This document shows, one piece after another, positions 39,415 through 48,504 of a stretch of 64,000 nt of DNA. The notes beneath the pieces were generated by a model. The model was not told the origin of the DNA. It saw only the letters and a program-made list of their open reading frames with translations, and made no database searches. Both the position numbers and the translations under genes were made by a program. The stretch lies in contig CAZJWR010000004.1 in NCBI GenBank assembly GCA_964549765.1, positions 1 through 64,000 of the forward strand, read 5' to 3'. Within the stretch, counting starts at the first letter, position 1. Every line of letters begins with the position of its first letter. The stretch is from CAZJWR01 sp964549765. Its GTDB lineage: Bacteria; Zixibacteria; MSB-5A5; GN15; JAAZOE01.

Positions 39415-40316
39415 AACTGGCTTTCACATCGGATATTCACGTCGACTCTTCGCCCCGGAACGCCGAGCTCGTCCCGATTCTGGCCGAGCGCGTAACCGAA
39501 ATCGCGCCGGACGTATTCGTGCTTGCTGGAGATATAGCCTCCGAGCGAGAACAATTCGGAAAGGCGCTGGCCGCCTTTGCCGATCTGACCTGTCCCAAGT
39601 TGGTCGTCCCGGGCAATCACGATATCTGGATTGAATCGAATCGGCAACTCCAGAAGGGCATCGACAGTACCCGCAAATATCTTGAGCTTCTTCCGGCCAT
39701 TTGCCATGAGCACGATTTCTTCCCCCTATGGATGACGCCGTTTCGACTCGGCGACGTTGGCTTTATCGGCAGTCTCGGCTGGTATGATTATTCATTCCGC
39801 AATCCGAAGTTCGACGATGAAATCACGGCGCAAATATACGCCGGAGGGCAGTACGGCAGATCGATGTGGATCGATATGCGGCGCGCATGGTGGCTGCGGC
39901 ACCCCATCGACAAAACACGGAAACTGATTCGTGAACGGCTGTGCAGATCCGACGGGGACGTCTGCTCCGAAATGATCGAATCGTTGACGGAACAGGCCGA
40001 CCGATTGTCCGCCGACGGTGTCAATCGCATAATCGCCGTCATCCATCATCTGCCATTTTCGCAAATGGTCAATTATATCGACGACCTGAGCTGGGATTTT
40101 TTCGCAACCTTCATGGGCAGCAAACGGATGGGCGAGGCGCTTCTTCGAAACGCACGCATTTCCCACGCCCTGTGCGGTCATACTCACCACAAAGTCGATT
40201 TGACCGTTGATCATATCCGAGCCTTGGCCAGCCCGATCGGCTATATCGACGAATGGGGAACTGCCGGCATTCGTGACCGCGTGGCCGACCGATTGCAGGT
40301 TCTCGAAATTGATTGA
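39411..40316 (+). CDS. Calcineurin-like metallophosphoesterase
   Basis: This 301-residue protein has the five motifs of a dimetal phosphoesterase: SDIHVDSS, LAGDIASE, VPGNHDIW, VIHHLPFS and CGHTHHKVD. It lacks a signal peptide. Its ATG overlaps the stop of the RdhA-like gene by 4 nt (ATGA), so the two are made together. The substrate is unknown. The coupling suggests work in the same pathway, for example on a cofactor or its precursor, but that is only inference. Confidence 0.88.
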   Translation: MKLAFTSDIHVDSSPRNAELVPILAERVTEIAPDVFVLAGDIASEREQFGKALAAFADLTCPKLVVPGNHDIWIESNRQLQKGIDSTRKYLELLPAICHEHDFFPLWMTPFRLGDVGFIGSLGWYDYSFRNPKFDDEITAQIYAGGQYGRSMWIDMRRAWWLRHPIDKTRKLIRERLCRSDGDVCSEMIESLTEQADRLSADGVNRIIAVIHHLPFSQMVNYIDDLSWDFFATFMGSKRMGEALLRNARISHALCGHTHHKVDLTVDHIRALASPIGYIDEWGTAGIRDRVADRLQVLEID

Positions 40317-40413
40317 GTTTGCCTGCGACCGGCTGCCGCGCGCCGTAATTTACTGAAAGATAATGGTTAAGCTCGCCGCCACTCGCTTTTATCTTTGTAG
40401 CGGCATTTTCCTA

Positions 40414-40443
40414 TTGACAAATCGGCCGTTTTGTTCGACTAAT
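40414..40443 (+). promoter_or_regulatory. Putative sigma70 promoter of purL-purQ
   Basis: TTGACA (40414-40419) is followed after 18 bp by ACTAAT (40438-40443, four of six matches to TATAAT). It lies 56 bp before the purL ATG. Confidence 0.5.
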
Positions 40444-40498
40444 ACGGCTCATTAAACCGCGGGCATATACGGCACGCTCGTTACGAAGGAAACCGCGC

Positions 40499-43378
40499 AT
40501 GATTTATAAAATCACCGTACGAAAAAAAATCCCCGAATTCGATGTGATCGGCCGAAACGTCCGGACCCAGATCGAGGAGTTGGGTATTAAGGGCGTCGAA
40601 CGGGTGCGATTCGCCAGCGCGTACTATCTCAAATCGGAATCGATGACCCCGGAAAATATCGATATGCTGGCCGGACAACTCCTGTCCGACAACGTCACCG
40701 AGTCGTACACGACCGAGACGTATGACGTCGCGCATGAAGTTGGCCGCAACGGAGATGATCATATTATCGAGGTTTCACTCAATCACGGCGTCACGGACGC
40801 CACCGCGGCGCAGGTGATGAAGGCCATCGCCCAATTGGGCATGGACTGCCAGGCGGCCAAACTGGTTCGCATATATACGATCACAGGAAATGCGACCGAC
40901 GATGAGATCGCTCAGATCGGGCGGCGGATTCTTTATAATCCCGTCGTCGAGCACACCGTCCAGCCCGGCGACAAGCCGTTCGTGGATATCCGCGAATCCG
41001 AGCCGGATATGGAGATTCTTCCGCTGGCCAATATGACCGACGACGAATTGATGGCGCTCAGCCGCAACCGCCTCTGGCTAAACCTGCTGGAAATGCAGAC
41101 GATCAGGGAATATTACCGGCACAGCGACCGCCCGGCCACCGACGTCGAAATCGAAACGCTGGCGCAGACCTGGTCGGAGCATTGCAGCCACAAAGTCTTT
41201 CGCGCCAACGTATACGTCGACGGTGAATTGCAGGTGCCGTTCATCAAACGCCTCAAAGGTGTCACCGAGGATTTGAATCGCGATTGGTGCTGGTCGGTCT
41301 TCATCGACGATTCCGGTGTCATCGAATTCGATGACGACTGGGGCGTTTGTTTCAAGGTGGAAACGCATAACAAACCATCCGGAATCGAGCCGTTCGGCGG
41401 CGCTCATACGGGCATCGGCGGCGTCATCCGCGATATCATGGCCACCGGCCTCGGCGGCAAACCGATTGCAAATACCAACGTCCTCTGCTTCGCGCCGCCG
41501 GAAACGCCATGGGATAAAATTCCGACGGGGTTATTGCATCCCAAACGAGTCATGCGTCAGGTCGTGGCGGGCATCATGGACTACGGCAACAAAATGGGTA
41601 TCCCGACCGTGAACGGCAGTATCTGCTTTTCCGATAGATTCCTCGGCCTGCCACTGGTGTATGCCGGATGTCTCGGCATGATTGAGCGCGAAATCGTCGC
41701 CAAGGGCCGCCCCGAACCGGGCGATCGTGTAATTTTGATGGGCGGGCTGACCGGCCGGGACGGCATCCACGGCGCGACCTTTTCCTCGGGCGAGTTGACC
41801 AAGGAATCGGAGCACGTTTCCGCCCAATCGGTGCAGATCGGCCATCCGCTGGTGGAAAAGAAAGTCCTCGACGCGCTGAACGACATCAAAAATGAACGAT
41901 TGCTGCGCGCCATTTCGGATTGCGGCGGCGGCGGATTATCGTCGGCGATCGGTGAAATGGCTAATCCCGATGGAGTCGAGGTCGATCTGGCAAAGATTCC
42001 TCTGAAATATCCTCTCCCCTACATCAGCGATTACTGGATTTCCGAATCACAGGAACGGATGTTGATCGCCGCGCCGCCGGAGAATTTCGAACGCATCAAA
42101 GCCATCTGCCATCGACACGACGTCGACGTCGCCGACATCGGCCGGTTCACGGATAATCGCCGCCTGGTACTGCGATTCAAAAACAAAACCGTGGCGGATC
42201 TGGAAATGGAATTCCTCCACAATGGCTGTCCCCGGCGGGAATTCCATCTTGCCTCTCCGGAACCGCCGCCGCCGGAGGAAAAATTCGTCCCGGAGCCGTC
42301 CGGCGAGCAATTGGCCGAATATATTCTGCAGACGCTCGAACATCTCGATGTCTGCAGCAAGGAAAACGTCGCTCGCATCTATGATCACGAAGTCCAGGCG
42401 AAAACGGTTATCAAACCGTTCATGGGCCAACTGCAGCGCAGCCCGTCCGACGGGGCCGTCCTGAAACCGCTCTACAACAACGAACGCGGTGTCGTTATCG
42501 CCAACGGTATCAACGTCCGCTACGGTCTTATCGATCCGCGCCGCATGGGCCGTTCGGTGGTCGATGAAGCCGTCCGGCAGATCGTGGCGATAGGCGGCAA
42601 TCCCGACCGGATCGCCATACTCGATAATTTCTCCATGCCCAGCCCGGAGTTGGACAAAACCATAATGGACCTGCACCTCACCGTGACCGGCCTTTGCGAA
42701 GCCGCCCGGCACTACGGCACGCCGTTTATCTCCGGCAAGGACAGCTTTTACAACCAGTATCAGGCCGAAGACGGCACGCTGATATGCGTCCCGCCGACCC
42801 TGCTGGTATCGTCCATCTGTGTTATCGACGATATCCGCAACGCGATCCCGAGTTTCCTGCACAAAGCCGGCAACCGATTGTATCTGCTGGGAATGACCAA
42901 AGACGAACTCATGATGAGCTGTTACTTCCGGCAGACCGGCCAGAGCGGTACTGATATCCCCGATGTCGATCTGGAAACAAACTCCGAGATGTATCGACGA
43001 TATTATTCTGCCGCGAGAGAAAATCTTATCCGAGCCGCGCATGACTGCTCCGACGGCGGCCTGGCCGTCACGGCTGCCGAGATGGTTATCGGCGGATCGT
43101 TCGGGATCGAAATCGATCTGCAGGGGGTGCAATACGAAGGCCGGCGGCGTGATGATTTCATGCTCTTCTCCGAATCCAACGGCCGCCTGCTGGTCGAAGT
43201 CGACGAAGCCAACGCCGCCCGGTTCGAGGAGATTTTCGACGGCATGCCGATGGCCCATATCGGACGCGTGACTGACATCGGGCGATTGGTGATCACAAAA
43301 GGTGGCCGGACATTGGTCGATCTTTCCGGCGAAACCCTCTACAAGCGATGGGCTGCGCCCGTCGCCGCCGTCATCTGA
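40499..43378 (+). CDS. purL: FGAM synthase with fused PurS-like domains (PurSL type)
   Basis: This enzyme makes formylglycinamidine ribonucleotide in purine synthesis. It is 959 residues, about 200 more than a PurL that works with separate PurS. Residues 1-180 hold two PurS-like halves (IYKITVRKKIPEFDVIGRNV and HIIEVSLNHGVTDATAAQVM). The catalytic part follows from about 210, with TWSEHCSHKVF, VETHNKPSGIEPFGGAHTG, GCGGGGLSSAI-type glycine loops and a second half with SGKDSFYNQ. The glutaminase is the separate purQ gene 17 bp on. GAAGGA precedes the ATG by about 9 nt. Confidence 0.94.
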   Translation: MIYKITVRKKIPEFDVIGRNVRTQIEELGIKGVERVRFASAYYLKSESMTPENIDMLAGQLLSDNVTESYTTETYDVAHEVGRNGDDHIIEVSLNHGVTDATAAQVMKAIAQLGMDCQAAKLVRIYTITGNATDDEIAQIGRRILYNPVVEHTVQPGDKPFVDIRESEPDMEILPLANMTDDELMALSRNRLWLNLLEMQTIREYYRHSDRPATDVEIETLAQTWSEHCSHKVFRANVYVDGELQVPFIKRLKGVTEDLNRDWCWSVFIDDSGVIEFDDDWGVCFKVETHNKPSGIEPFGGAHTGIGGVIRDIMATGLGGKPIANTNVLCFAPPETPWDKIPTGLLHPKRVMRQVVAGIMDYGNKMGIPTVNGSICFSDRFLGLPLVYAGCLGMIEREIVAKGRPEPGDRVILMGGLTGRDGIHGATFSSGELTKESEHVSAQSVQIGHPLVEKKVLDALNDIKNERLLRAISDCGGGGLSSAIGEMANPDGVEVDLAKIPLKYPLPYISDYWISESQERMLIAAPPENFERIKAICHRHDVDVADIGRFTDNRRLVLRFKNKTVADLEMEFLHNGCPRREFHLASPEPPPPEEKFVPEPSGEQLAEYILQTLEHLDVCSKENVARIYDHEVQAKTVIKPFMGQLQRSPSDGAVLKPLYNNERGVVIANGINVRYGLIDPRRMGRSVVDEAVRQIVAIGGNPDRIAILDNFSMPSPELDKTIMDLHLTVTGLCEAARHYGTPFISGKDSFYNQYQAEDGTLICVPPTLLVSSICVIDDIRNAIPSFLHKAGNRLYLLGMTKDELMMSCYFRQTGQSGTDIPDVDLETNSEMYRRYYSAARENLIRAAHDCSDGGLAVTAAEMVIGGSFGIEIDLQGVQYEGRRRDDFMLFSESNGRLLVEVDEANAARFEEIFDGMPMAHIGRVTDIGRLVITKGGRTLVDLSGETLYKRWAAPVAAVI

Positions 43379-43395
43379 TTGGAGGATACGCAATC

Positions 43396-44169
43396 ATGGC
43401 GAAACCGAAAGTGATGGTCCTGTTTGCACCGGGAACCAACTGCGACGAGGAAACCATCCATTGTTTCAAAAAATCCGGCGCCGACGTCGACCGGGTGCTG
43501 GTGCAGGATTTGTTCGATGGTTCCGTCGCGTATAATGACTATCAGATCCTGGCGCTTCCCGGCGGGTTCTCCTACGGTGACTGCATCGCCGCCGGACGCA
43601 TCCTCGCCAATCACCTCGGCACGCGATTGAAAGACGTGATTCATGAATTCACACAGAAGGACAAACTCGTCATCGGTATCTGCAATGGCTTCCAGGTACT
43701 CGCCCGGTTGGGGCTGTTCGATGAACCCGACGGTCAGGTGACATTGGAACAGAACGAATCGACCAAATTCGAATGCCGCTGGGTGCGCCTGGTGGCGGAT
43801 AATCATGCAGCAAATCCGTTTCTCAAAGATATCGGCGAACTCTGGCTGCCGGTGGCCCATGCCGAGGGACGACTGATGGCATCGGAGGCGACATTGAAAG
43901 CTCTCATCGCCGACGGTCGGGTGGCCTTCCGTTATGCATCATATAACGGCGGGTTAAAAGTCGTTTATCCCGAGAATCCCAACGGTTCGATGGATAATAT
44001 CGCCGGCCTGACTGATAAATCCCGACACATTTTCGGGCTGATGCCTCATCCCGAACGCTACATGTCAGCCGATCTGTTGTTTGATCATCCGGTGTCATAC
44101 AAGAAAGGCGGCGAGACGTCCGTGACCGGTCTGCGCATTTTCCAGAACGCCGTGGACTACTTTGCCTAG
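43396..44169 (+). CDS. purQ: FGAM synthase glutaminase subunit PurQ
   Basis: PurQ supplies ammonia from glutamine to PurL. The start is ATG 43396, with GGAGG 10 nt before it; the frame is open further upstream but overlaps purL. The 257-residue class I amidotransferase has GTNCDEET, PGGFSYGDC, the nucleophile Cys in IGICNGFQVL, and the His/Glu pair in MPHPERYM. It begins 17 bp after purL. Confidence 0.95.
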   Translation: MAKPKVMVLFAPGTNCDEETIHCFKKSGADVDRVLVQDLFDGSVAYNDYQILALPGGFSYGDCIAAGRILANHLGTRLKDVIHEFTQKDKLVIGICNGFQVLARLGLFDEPDGQVTLEQNESTKFECRWVRLVADNHAANPFLKDIGELWLPVAHAEGRLMASEATLKALIADGRVAFRYASYNGGLKVVYPENPNGSMDNIAGLTDKSRHIFGLMPHPERYMSADLLFDHPVSYKKGGETSVTGLRIFQNAVDYFA

Positions 44170-45643
44170 ACCGTTTCGCAGAAAGCTGTTTCTCACCGTT
44201 CTCATCGGCATTCCGATTCTTTACGCAATACTGCTTATCCCTTCTCAATCGTCCCCGCCTCCGCTGGCGGACAATGCCGGATCATTCGTTTGGAATCAGG
44301 ATGAGTACTGGTCGCACCTGGAATCAAATTTTATTTATGCTCGCGGCATGGATGCCAAGGCGCGGAACCGGGTTATCGACTCCAATTTGGCGGAAATCGC
44401 CGCCATCCTCGATTCATGCGAGAATCGCGGCGCCGGCCCGGCCTCTCCCCTTCTCGACAATTTGGAAACATCCGTATTCGAATCGGCGCCGATTGTGGCG
44501 GCGCAGCCCGATCGCCTGTCCGATTTCGTCCGGATGCAAAGCCGCCTGCGGTCGGTCATCAAGCGGCAGTCGCAAAATTGGGATGTCAATGACGCCGAAA
44601 CCCGCGATCGCCTGTATCGGCTTCTCTATGGGTCGCGCATCGCCGTCGAAGAAATCATCCTTCAGGCGGGCGACGATTCCGTCCCAGCGATGATACTCGC
44701 CGATGACGAGCCGTCGGCGACTCCCTCGGCCGTGATCCTGGGCGTCACCATCCACAGCGGAGATATCCTGGTATCCCGGGGCGGCGCGCCGACCTCGGCA
44801 CTGATCGCGCGCGGGAACGACTATCCGGGTAATTTCTCTCATGCCGCATTGGTGTATGTAGATGAGCAGACCGGCGAGGTTTCAATCATCGAATCGCATA
44901 TCGAATGTGGCGTGGCGGTAGCTTCGATAGACAAATATCTGAATGATACCAAGCTGAGAATCCTCGTCCTGCGATTGCGTCATGATCTGCCGGCGCTCTT
45001 GGCCGATCCCATGCTGCCCCATAAGGCCGCCGTCTCGGCGCTGCAGCGCGCTCGCAATGAGCATATCCCCTACGATTTCCAAATGGACTATCATGACAAC
45101 GGAAAGCTGTTTTGCTCCGAAGTCGTCTCCAGTGCCTATGCGCCCATGGGTATCGACCTGTGGATGGGGGTATCGACTATATCGACGCCGGGCATCCGGT
45201 CGTGGCTGGCCGCCTTTGGCGTGGTTCATTTTCAGACGCAGGAACCGTCCGATCTCGAATACGATCCGCAATTGACCGTGGTCGCCGAATGGCGTGATCC
45301 GGCCACATTGTATAAGGATCACGTCGATAATGCCGTGATAGACGCCATGCTGGAGGAAGCCGAAGCCGGCCGGCGATTGGGTTATGCCTTCTACATGCTG
45401 CCTTTCGCACGGGTGATGAAAGGGTATTCGGCGATACTGAACCTGTTTGGAAAAGTCGGTCCGATTCCGGAGGGAATGAACGCCACTGCGGCGCTCAAGA
45501 ATGATCGCTTTTCGAAACGACACGCGGCCGCCAAAGAGCACTTGCTCCGGCTGGCCGAGGGCTTTGAATCGACCCACGGATACCGCCCGCCATACTGGGA
45601 ATTGGTCAAACTGGCCCGCATCGCCACCAGTCAGAATCCTTAG
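44162..45643 (+). CDS. YiiX/YebB-like NlpC/P60-superfamily cysteine hydrolase
   Basis: This 493-residue protein has an N-terminal signal anchor (LFLTVLIGIPILYAILLI). Residues about 190-335 form a permuted NlpC/P60-like domain. Its His is in YPGNFSHAALVYVD, after SGDILVSRGG, and its Cys is in GKLFCSEVVSSAY. Such proteins cut amide or ester bonds of peptidoglycan or lipids. A C-terminal helical part is specific to this protein. The start is TTG 44162, which overlaps the purQ stop by 8 nt and gives the proper signal anchor; no clear SD is seen. Coupling to purQ is probably positional only. Confidence 0.8.
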   Translation: MPRPFRRKLFLTVLIGIPILYAILLIPSQSSPPPLADNAGSFVWNQDEYWSHLESNFIYARGMDAKARNRVIDSNLAEIAAILDSCENRGAGPASPLLDNLETSVFESAPIVAAQPDRLSDFVRMQSRLRSVIKRQSQNWDVNDAETRDRLYRLLYGSRIAVEEIILQAGDDSVPAMILADDEPSATPSAVILGVTIHSGDILVSRGGAPTSALIARGNDYPGNFSHAALVYVDEQTGEVSIIESHIECGVAVASIDKYLNDTKLRILVLRLRHDLPALLADPMLPHKAAVSALQRARNEHIPYDFQMDYHDNGKLFCSEVVSSAYAPMGIDLWMGVSTISTPGIRSWLAAFGVVHFQTQEPSDLEYDPQLTVVAEWRDPATLYKDHVDNAVIDAMLEEAEAGRRLGYAFYMLPFARVMKGYSAILNLFGKVGPIPEGMNATAALKNDRFSKRHAAAKEHLLRLAEGFESTHGYRPPYWELVKLARIATSQNP

Positions 45644-45990
45644 ACACGTGTCATCCGATATATCCGCGCTGCCGAAGCGATCCATAGAGTCTTCGGCGGG
45701 GAACAACGCGTATTGTCAGGAATCGCCGTCAGGGATGCCGCGTGGCGGGTACAGCCGGTTCCGGGCTAGACTGCTCCGGCGCTGCCCTGGATAGTTGCGC
45801 GGGGGACACAGCGTCCTTTTACCGATTAATCGATATACCAGTTTCGACCCGGCTTATAAACTCTGCCCATAATAGAACCTCCATAAATTGGCACATATTT
45901 GACACCTATTTGGCACACGTATGATTCATCTTCAAAGTGGGTGGCTATAAGCGATTGTCAATAATAAACTTATGGTAGGCACTATTTTTA
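45644..45990. other. Intergenic region before tRNA-Ser
   Basis: This 347-bp stretch between the YiiX-like gene and the 3' end of the tRNA-Ser gene holds no supported gene. It should carry the terminators of both. Confidence 0.45.
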
Positions 45991-46078
45991 TGGCGGAGGA
46001 GGTAGGATTCGAACCCACGGTACCTTGCGGTACAACGGTTTTCAAGACCGCCGCTTTCGACCACTCAGCCACTCCTCC
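45991..46078 (-). tRNA. tRNA-Ser(UGA), intact, with encoded CCA
   Basis: The minus strand folds as a class II tRNA. The acceptor GGAGGAG/CTCCTCC is perfect, with discriminator G and CCA encoded (45991-45993). The D stem is GCT/AGC. The anticodon stem GCGGT/ACCGT encloses CTTGAAA, whose anticodon TGA lies at 46042-46044. The long variable arm is GTACC-GCAA-GGTAC. The T stem is GTGGG/CCTAC with TTCGAAT loop. It reads UCA codons. Confidence 0.97.
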
Positions 46079-46545
46079 GCGATCAATCCCAAGATCAGCA
46101 CTCGCAGCCCCGATGTCAAGATTATTGTGACCGATGACCCGGGACAACGGTTTCGCGACATCGGCCCCATCAGGAATTATCGGCAGGTCATATAGGGGAA
46201 TACAGAAGAAAGCATCGGAAGAGATATCTTCGACAGGTTCTGCAAGCGCGTCTTTGGATTTCCCGGCAGATGAGGACATCTACCGGGCACAGAACGGCCC
46301 TCGGACAATATGCACATCGGCCGGGCGCAGAATAACAGCCGGCTCTTCCGTTATCTAATCTCACTCTCATACAGGCTACTAAACGATCCGTATATCGCCG
46401 CCACCCATCGAGGTACCCGGCAACAACATTGATTTCATAGATTGTATTTTTCGTCGGCAGGGCGTCCGCTCCTATATCGCTGTACCAAGCAGCCGCCGGA
46501 TCGTGCGAAGCATCGGCTATGGTAATGAAGCGGCTCGGAGGGCCG
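46079..46545. other. Intergenic region upstream of tRNA-Ser
   Basis: These 467 bp lie between the tRNA-Ser gene and the 3' end of the serine hydrolase gene. The first 50 bp resemble the 5' flank of the pseudo-tRNA at 48341-48395 (GCGATCAATCC and later GTCAAGATTATT), so the flank was duplicated too. The rest shows no supported gene. Confidence 0.5.
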
Positions 46546-47646
46546 CTATTTGCCGTAGGTTTTCAGAAGGACTTTCAGAAACTCCTTTACTCCCTCTTTA
46601 TTGGCGGAATTCGCGACGACAATATACCCCCGGTCGATTTCGCTGATAATGTACGCCCAGCAATAAAACGTGTCGGCACTGCCGTCGTGAGCGGATACGC
46701 GATGCCCTTTGTCGTTAACTCCCCAGGTCCACCCGATGGCATAATGATCAGGTACTCCGAAATGCAGGAATTCGAATTCCTCGCGGTTGAGCAGCTGACT
46801 TTTTCCCTGTAGGCCCTGAAGATTGATTTGGAGAAATTTCGCATAGTCAGGGAGATTCATATTGATGTCGCCGGCCGGTTCCACCCATTTGAGTCTATAC
46901 GGGTCGGACGGCGGGAGCGGCACAAGGTCACCATCCTTTACATCGTGCCCCCAAGGTTGGTTGGAATCGGCGATATTGGGCCACGAAAAGCCGAAATCGA
47001 CACCAAGTTCTCGTCCCAGATCCCGAATCAATTCCTTCCAGGTTTTCCCCGATACTTTTTCCAGCATGATCGCGGCGGCGGCATAGCCGGCGTTCGAGTA
47101 TGAATACGGTTCGTCGGATTCGACCGGCTCTTTGCGGAGAACCCATGCCACGAACTGATATCTTTGTGAACCGCTGCCCGTAAAACCGTCGCGCGGAGGG
47201 TATTCTTCCTCTTCGGTCAATGGTTGGATCCGTGCTCGATGCGACAGCAGTTCCACCAACGTCATGTTATAATAAGCCGAATCGCTTCCCTGTTTCAATT
47301 CGGGATACAGATCGAAGAATTTCGTGTCCCATTGTATCCGGCCCCGCTTGACCATCAGACCCGCCACCATGCCGGTAATGGCTTTGGTGCAGGAACCCAG
47401 GTGGAAGCGGTCGTTCGGCTGGGCCGCAATATCGGAATGTGCTCGTTTGAACCCGAGGGTTGCGATTTCCATAACGCTGTCCGCGGACATGACCGCATAA
47501 CCAAGCTCGGGGATGCCGTATTCCTGACGAATGCTGTCAGCGATACTTTTCAAATTTGCACTTTGCGCCGGTACAACAGCAGCAAGGAGCAAGGCCAAAA
47601 ACGTCAATATCCGGATGATCCTTATCCTGTTCCATTGTTCCATCAT
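46546..47646 (-). CDS. Secreted beta-lactamase-family serine hydrolase
   Basis: This 366-residue protein has a signal peptide (RILTFLALLLAAVVPAQS). Its fold is class C beta-lactamase/esterase/DD-peptidase: the nucleophile motif is SCTK (in HLGSCTKAITG), the Tyr motif is YSN (in YSYSNAGYAAA), and the third motif is HDGS (in VSAHDGSADT), in place of HxG or KTG. AAGGGG precedes the ATG by 4-5 nt. Substrates of this family vary (peptides, esters), so none is assigned. It lies between the two tRNA-Ser copies, downstream of the GIY-YIG gene. Confidence 0.87.
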   Translation of the reverse strand: MMEQWNRIRIIRILTFLALLLAAVVPAQSANLKSIADSIRQEYGIPELGYAVMSADSVMEIATLGFKRAHSDIAAQPNDRFHLGSCTKAITGMVAGLMVKRGRIQWDTKFFDLYPELKQGSDSAYYNMTLVELLSHRARIQPLTEEEEYPPRDGFTGSGSQRYQFVAWVLRKEPVESDEPYSYSNAGYAAAAIMLEKVSGKTWKELIRDLGRELGVDFGFSWPNIADSNQPWGHDVKDGDLVPLPPSDPYRLKWVEPAGDINMNLPDYAKFLQINLQGLQGKSQLLNREEFEFLHFGVPDHYAIGWTWGVNDKGHRVSAHDGSADTFYCWAYIISEIDRGYIVVANSANKEGVKEFLKVLLKTYGK

Positions 47647-47804
47647 TTTTCCCCTTCAGCGAAATGAAATATCTGACCGGCGGCCCATCTGATGATTCCG
47701 CGCCGAAATGAATACGACCGAAGGTGAGTTTCCGCCCTGACCCGGCCTCCTTATATCCGATTTTCCCGGCATCAATTCCAGCCTAATCAGGCGACAGCGG
47801 CTCA

Positions 47805-48131
47805 TCATAAAACCCCGCCGTGCGGAGAGGCCGGATTCGTCGGAGGGCTATTGCCGGAGATATTGAGGAGACTGTTTATGGCGGACGAAGGAAACTCGCG
47901 GACCAACTCTTCTTTCTTGTCGTGACGCCACTTCTTGATTTCGACCTCTCGACGGCGGGCTGCGCTTTCATCTGAATGTTTTTCAACATAGACAATAATG
48001 CATGGGCGTTTCATTCGTGTATATTTCGCCCCCTTGCCGGCCTTATGCTTCTCCAGCCGAATCTTCACATCCCTGGTGACACCGGTGCAATACGAGCCAT
48101 CACGACATTTCAGGATATAAAGCAACCACAT
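47805..48131 (-). CDS. GIY-YIG nuclease-domain protein (YhbQ/UPF0213-like)
   Basis: This 108-residue protein begins MWLLYILKCRDGSYCTGVTR, the GIY-YIG core with YIL and a diverged YCTG in place of YIG. RLEKHKAGKGAKYTRMKRP and the catalytic-type Glu in AARRREVEIKKW follow. AGGGGG lies 8 nt before this ATG; a longer frame reaches into the pseudo-tRNA and is not used. The tail (SPPTNPASPHGGVL) is extra. Family members are small nucleases of unclear role. It lies next to a degenerate tRNA-Ser copy. Confidence 0.83.
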   Translation of the reverse strand: MWLLYILKCRDGSYCTGVTRDVKIRLEKHKAGKGAKYTRMKRPCIIVYVEKHSDESAARRREVEIKKWRHDKKEELVREFPSSAINSLLNISGNSPPTNPASPHGGVL

Positions 48132-48216
48132 GAAGATTCCCCCTCGATGATCTTTCGCTTCTCTCAGGGTTTCGCAATGTTGATGCCTCCTGCCCCTTCG
48201 CTTCGCCCAGGGTCTA

Positions 48217-48251
48217 AGAATCACTAATTCGCTTCGCGCATAAGTGATTCT
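48217..48251. repeat. Inverted repeat at the 3' side of the pseudo-tRNA
   Basis: AGAATCACT (48217-48225) and AGTGATTCT (48243-48251) form a perfect 9-bp stem only 5 bp from the tRNA copy. It could end transcripts of the tRNA copy or mark an old junction. Confidence 0.4.
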
Positions 48252-48255
48252 AAGA

Positions 48256-48340
48256 CGGACGAGGTAGGATTCGAACCCATGGTACCTTGCGGTACAATGG
48301 TTTTCAAGACCGCCGCTTTCGACCACTCAGCCACTCCTCC
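48256..48340 (-). pseudogene. Degenerate tRNA-Ser(UGA) copy
   Basis: This 85-nt sequence differs from the intact tRNA-Ser at few positions, but three break stems: G4-G69 in the acceptor (CTCGTCC), C28-A42 in the anticodon stem and A49-C65 in the T stem. The encoded CCA is lost (TCT instead). The anticodon TGA, variable arm and 5' flank are kept. It is therefore most likely a decaying duplicate. Confidence 0.82.
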
Positions 48341-48504
48341 GCGATCAATCCGAAAATTAACGCTTTCAATTTACAAGTCAAGATTATTATGACACGCGCG
48401 GCGGGTCCGAAGGATCTATTTCTGCAATTTCAGAGGATGAGGCTCCGCCCGAAATTCGGGCGAAGCCTTACCATTTCAGTTAGATCGTCGCAATCAACGC
48501 GAAC

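Noticed and set aside
40317..40498. Purine riboswitch upstream of purL
   Set aside because: No conserved purine-aptamer core could be recognised; only a promoter-like pair of boxes is visible.
42047..43393. A 448-codon minus-strand open frame opposite purL
   Set aside because: It is fully antisense to conserved PurL coding sequence and has no recognisable domain or start signal.
45991..48340. Integrative element with tRNA attachment sites
   Set aside because: No integrase or excisionase is present, and the whole tRNA with its 5' flank is repeated instead of just the 3' end.
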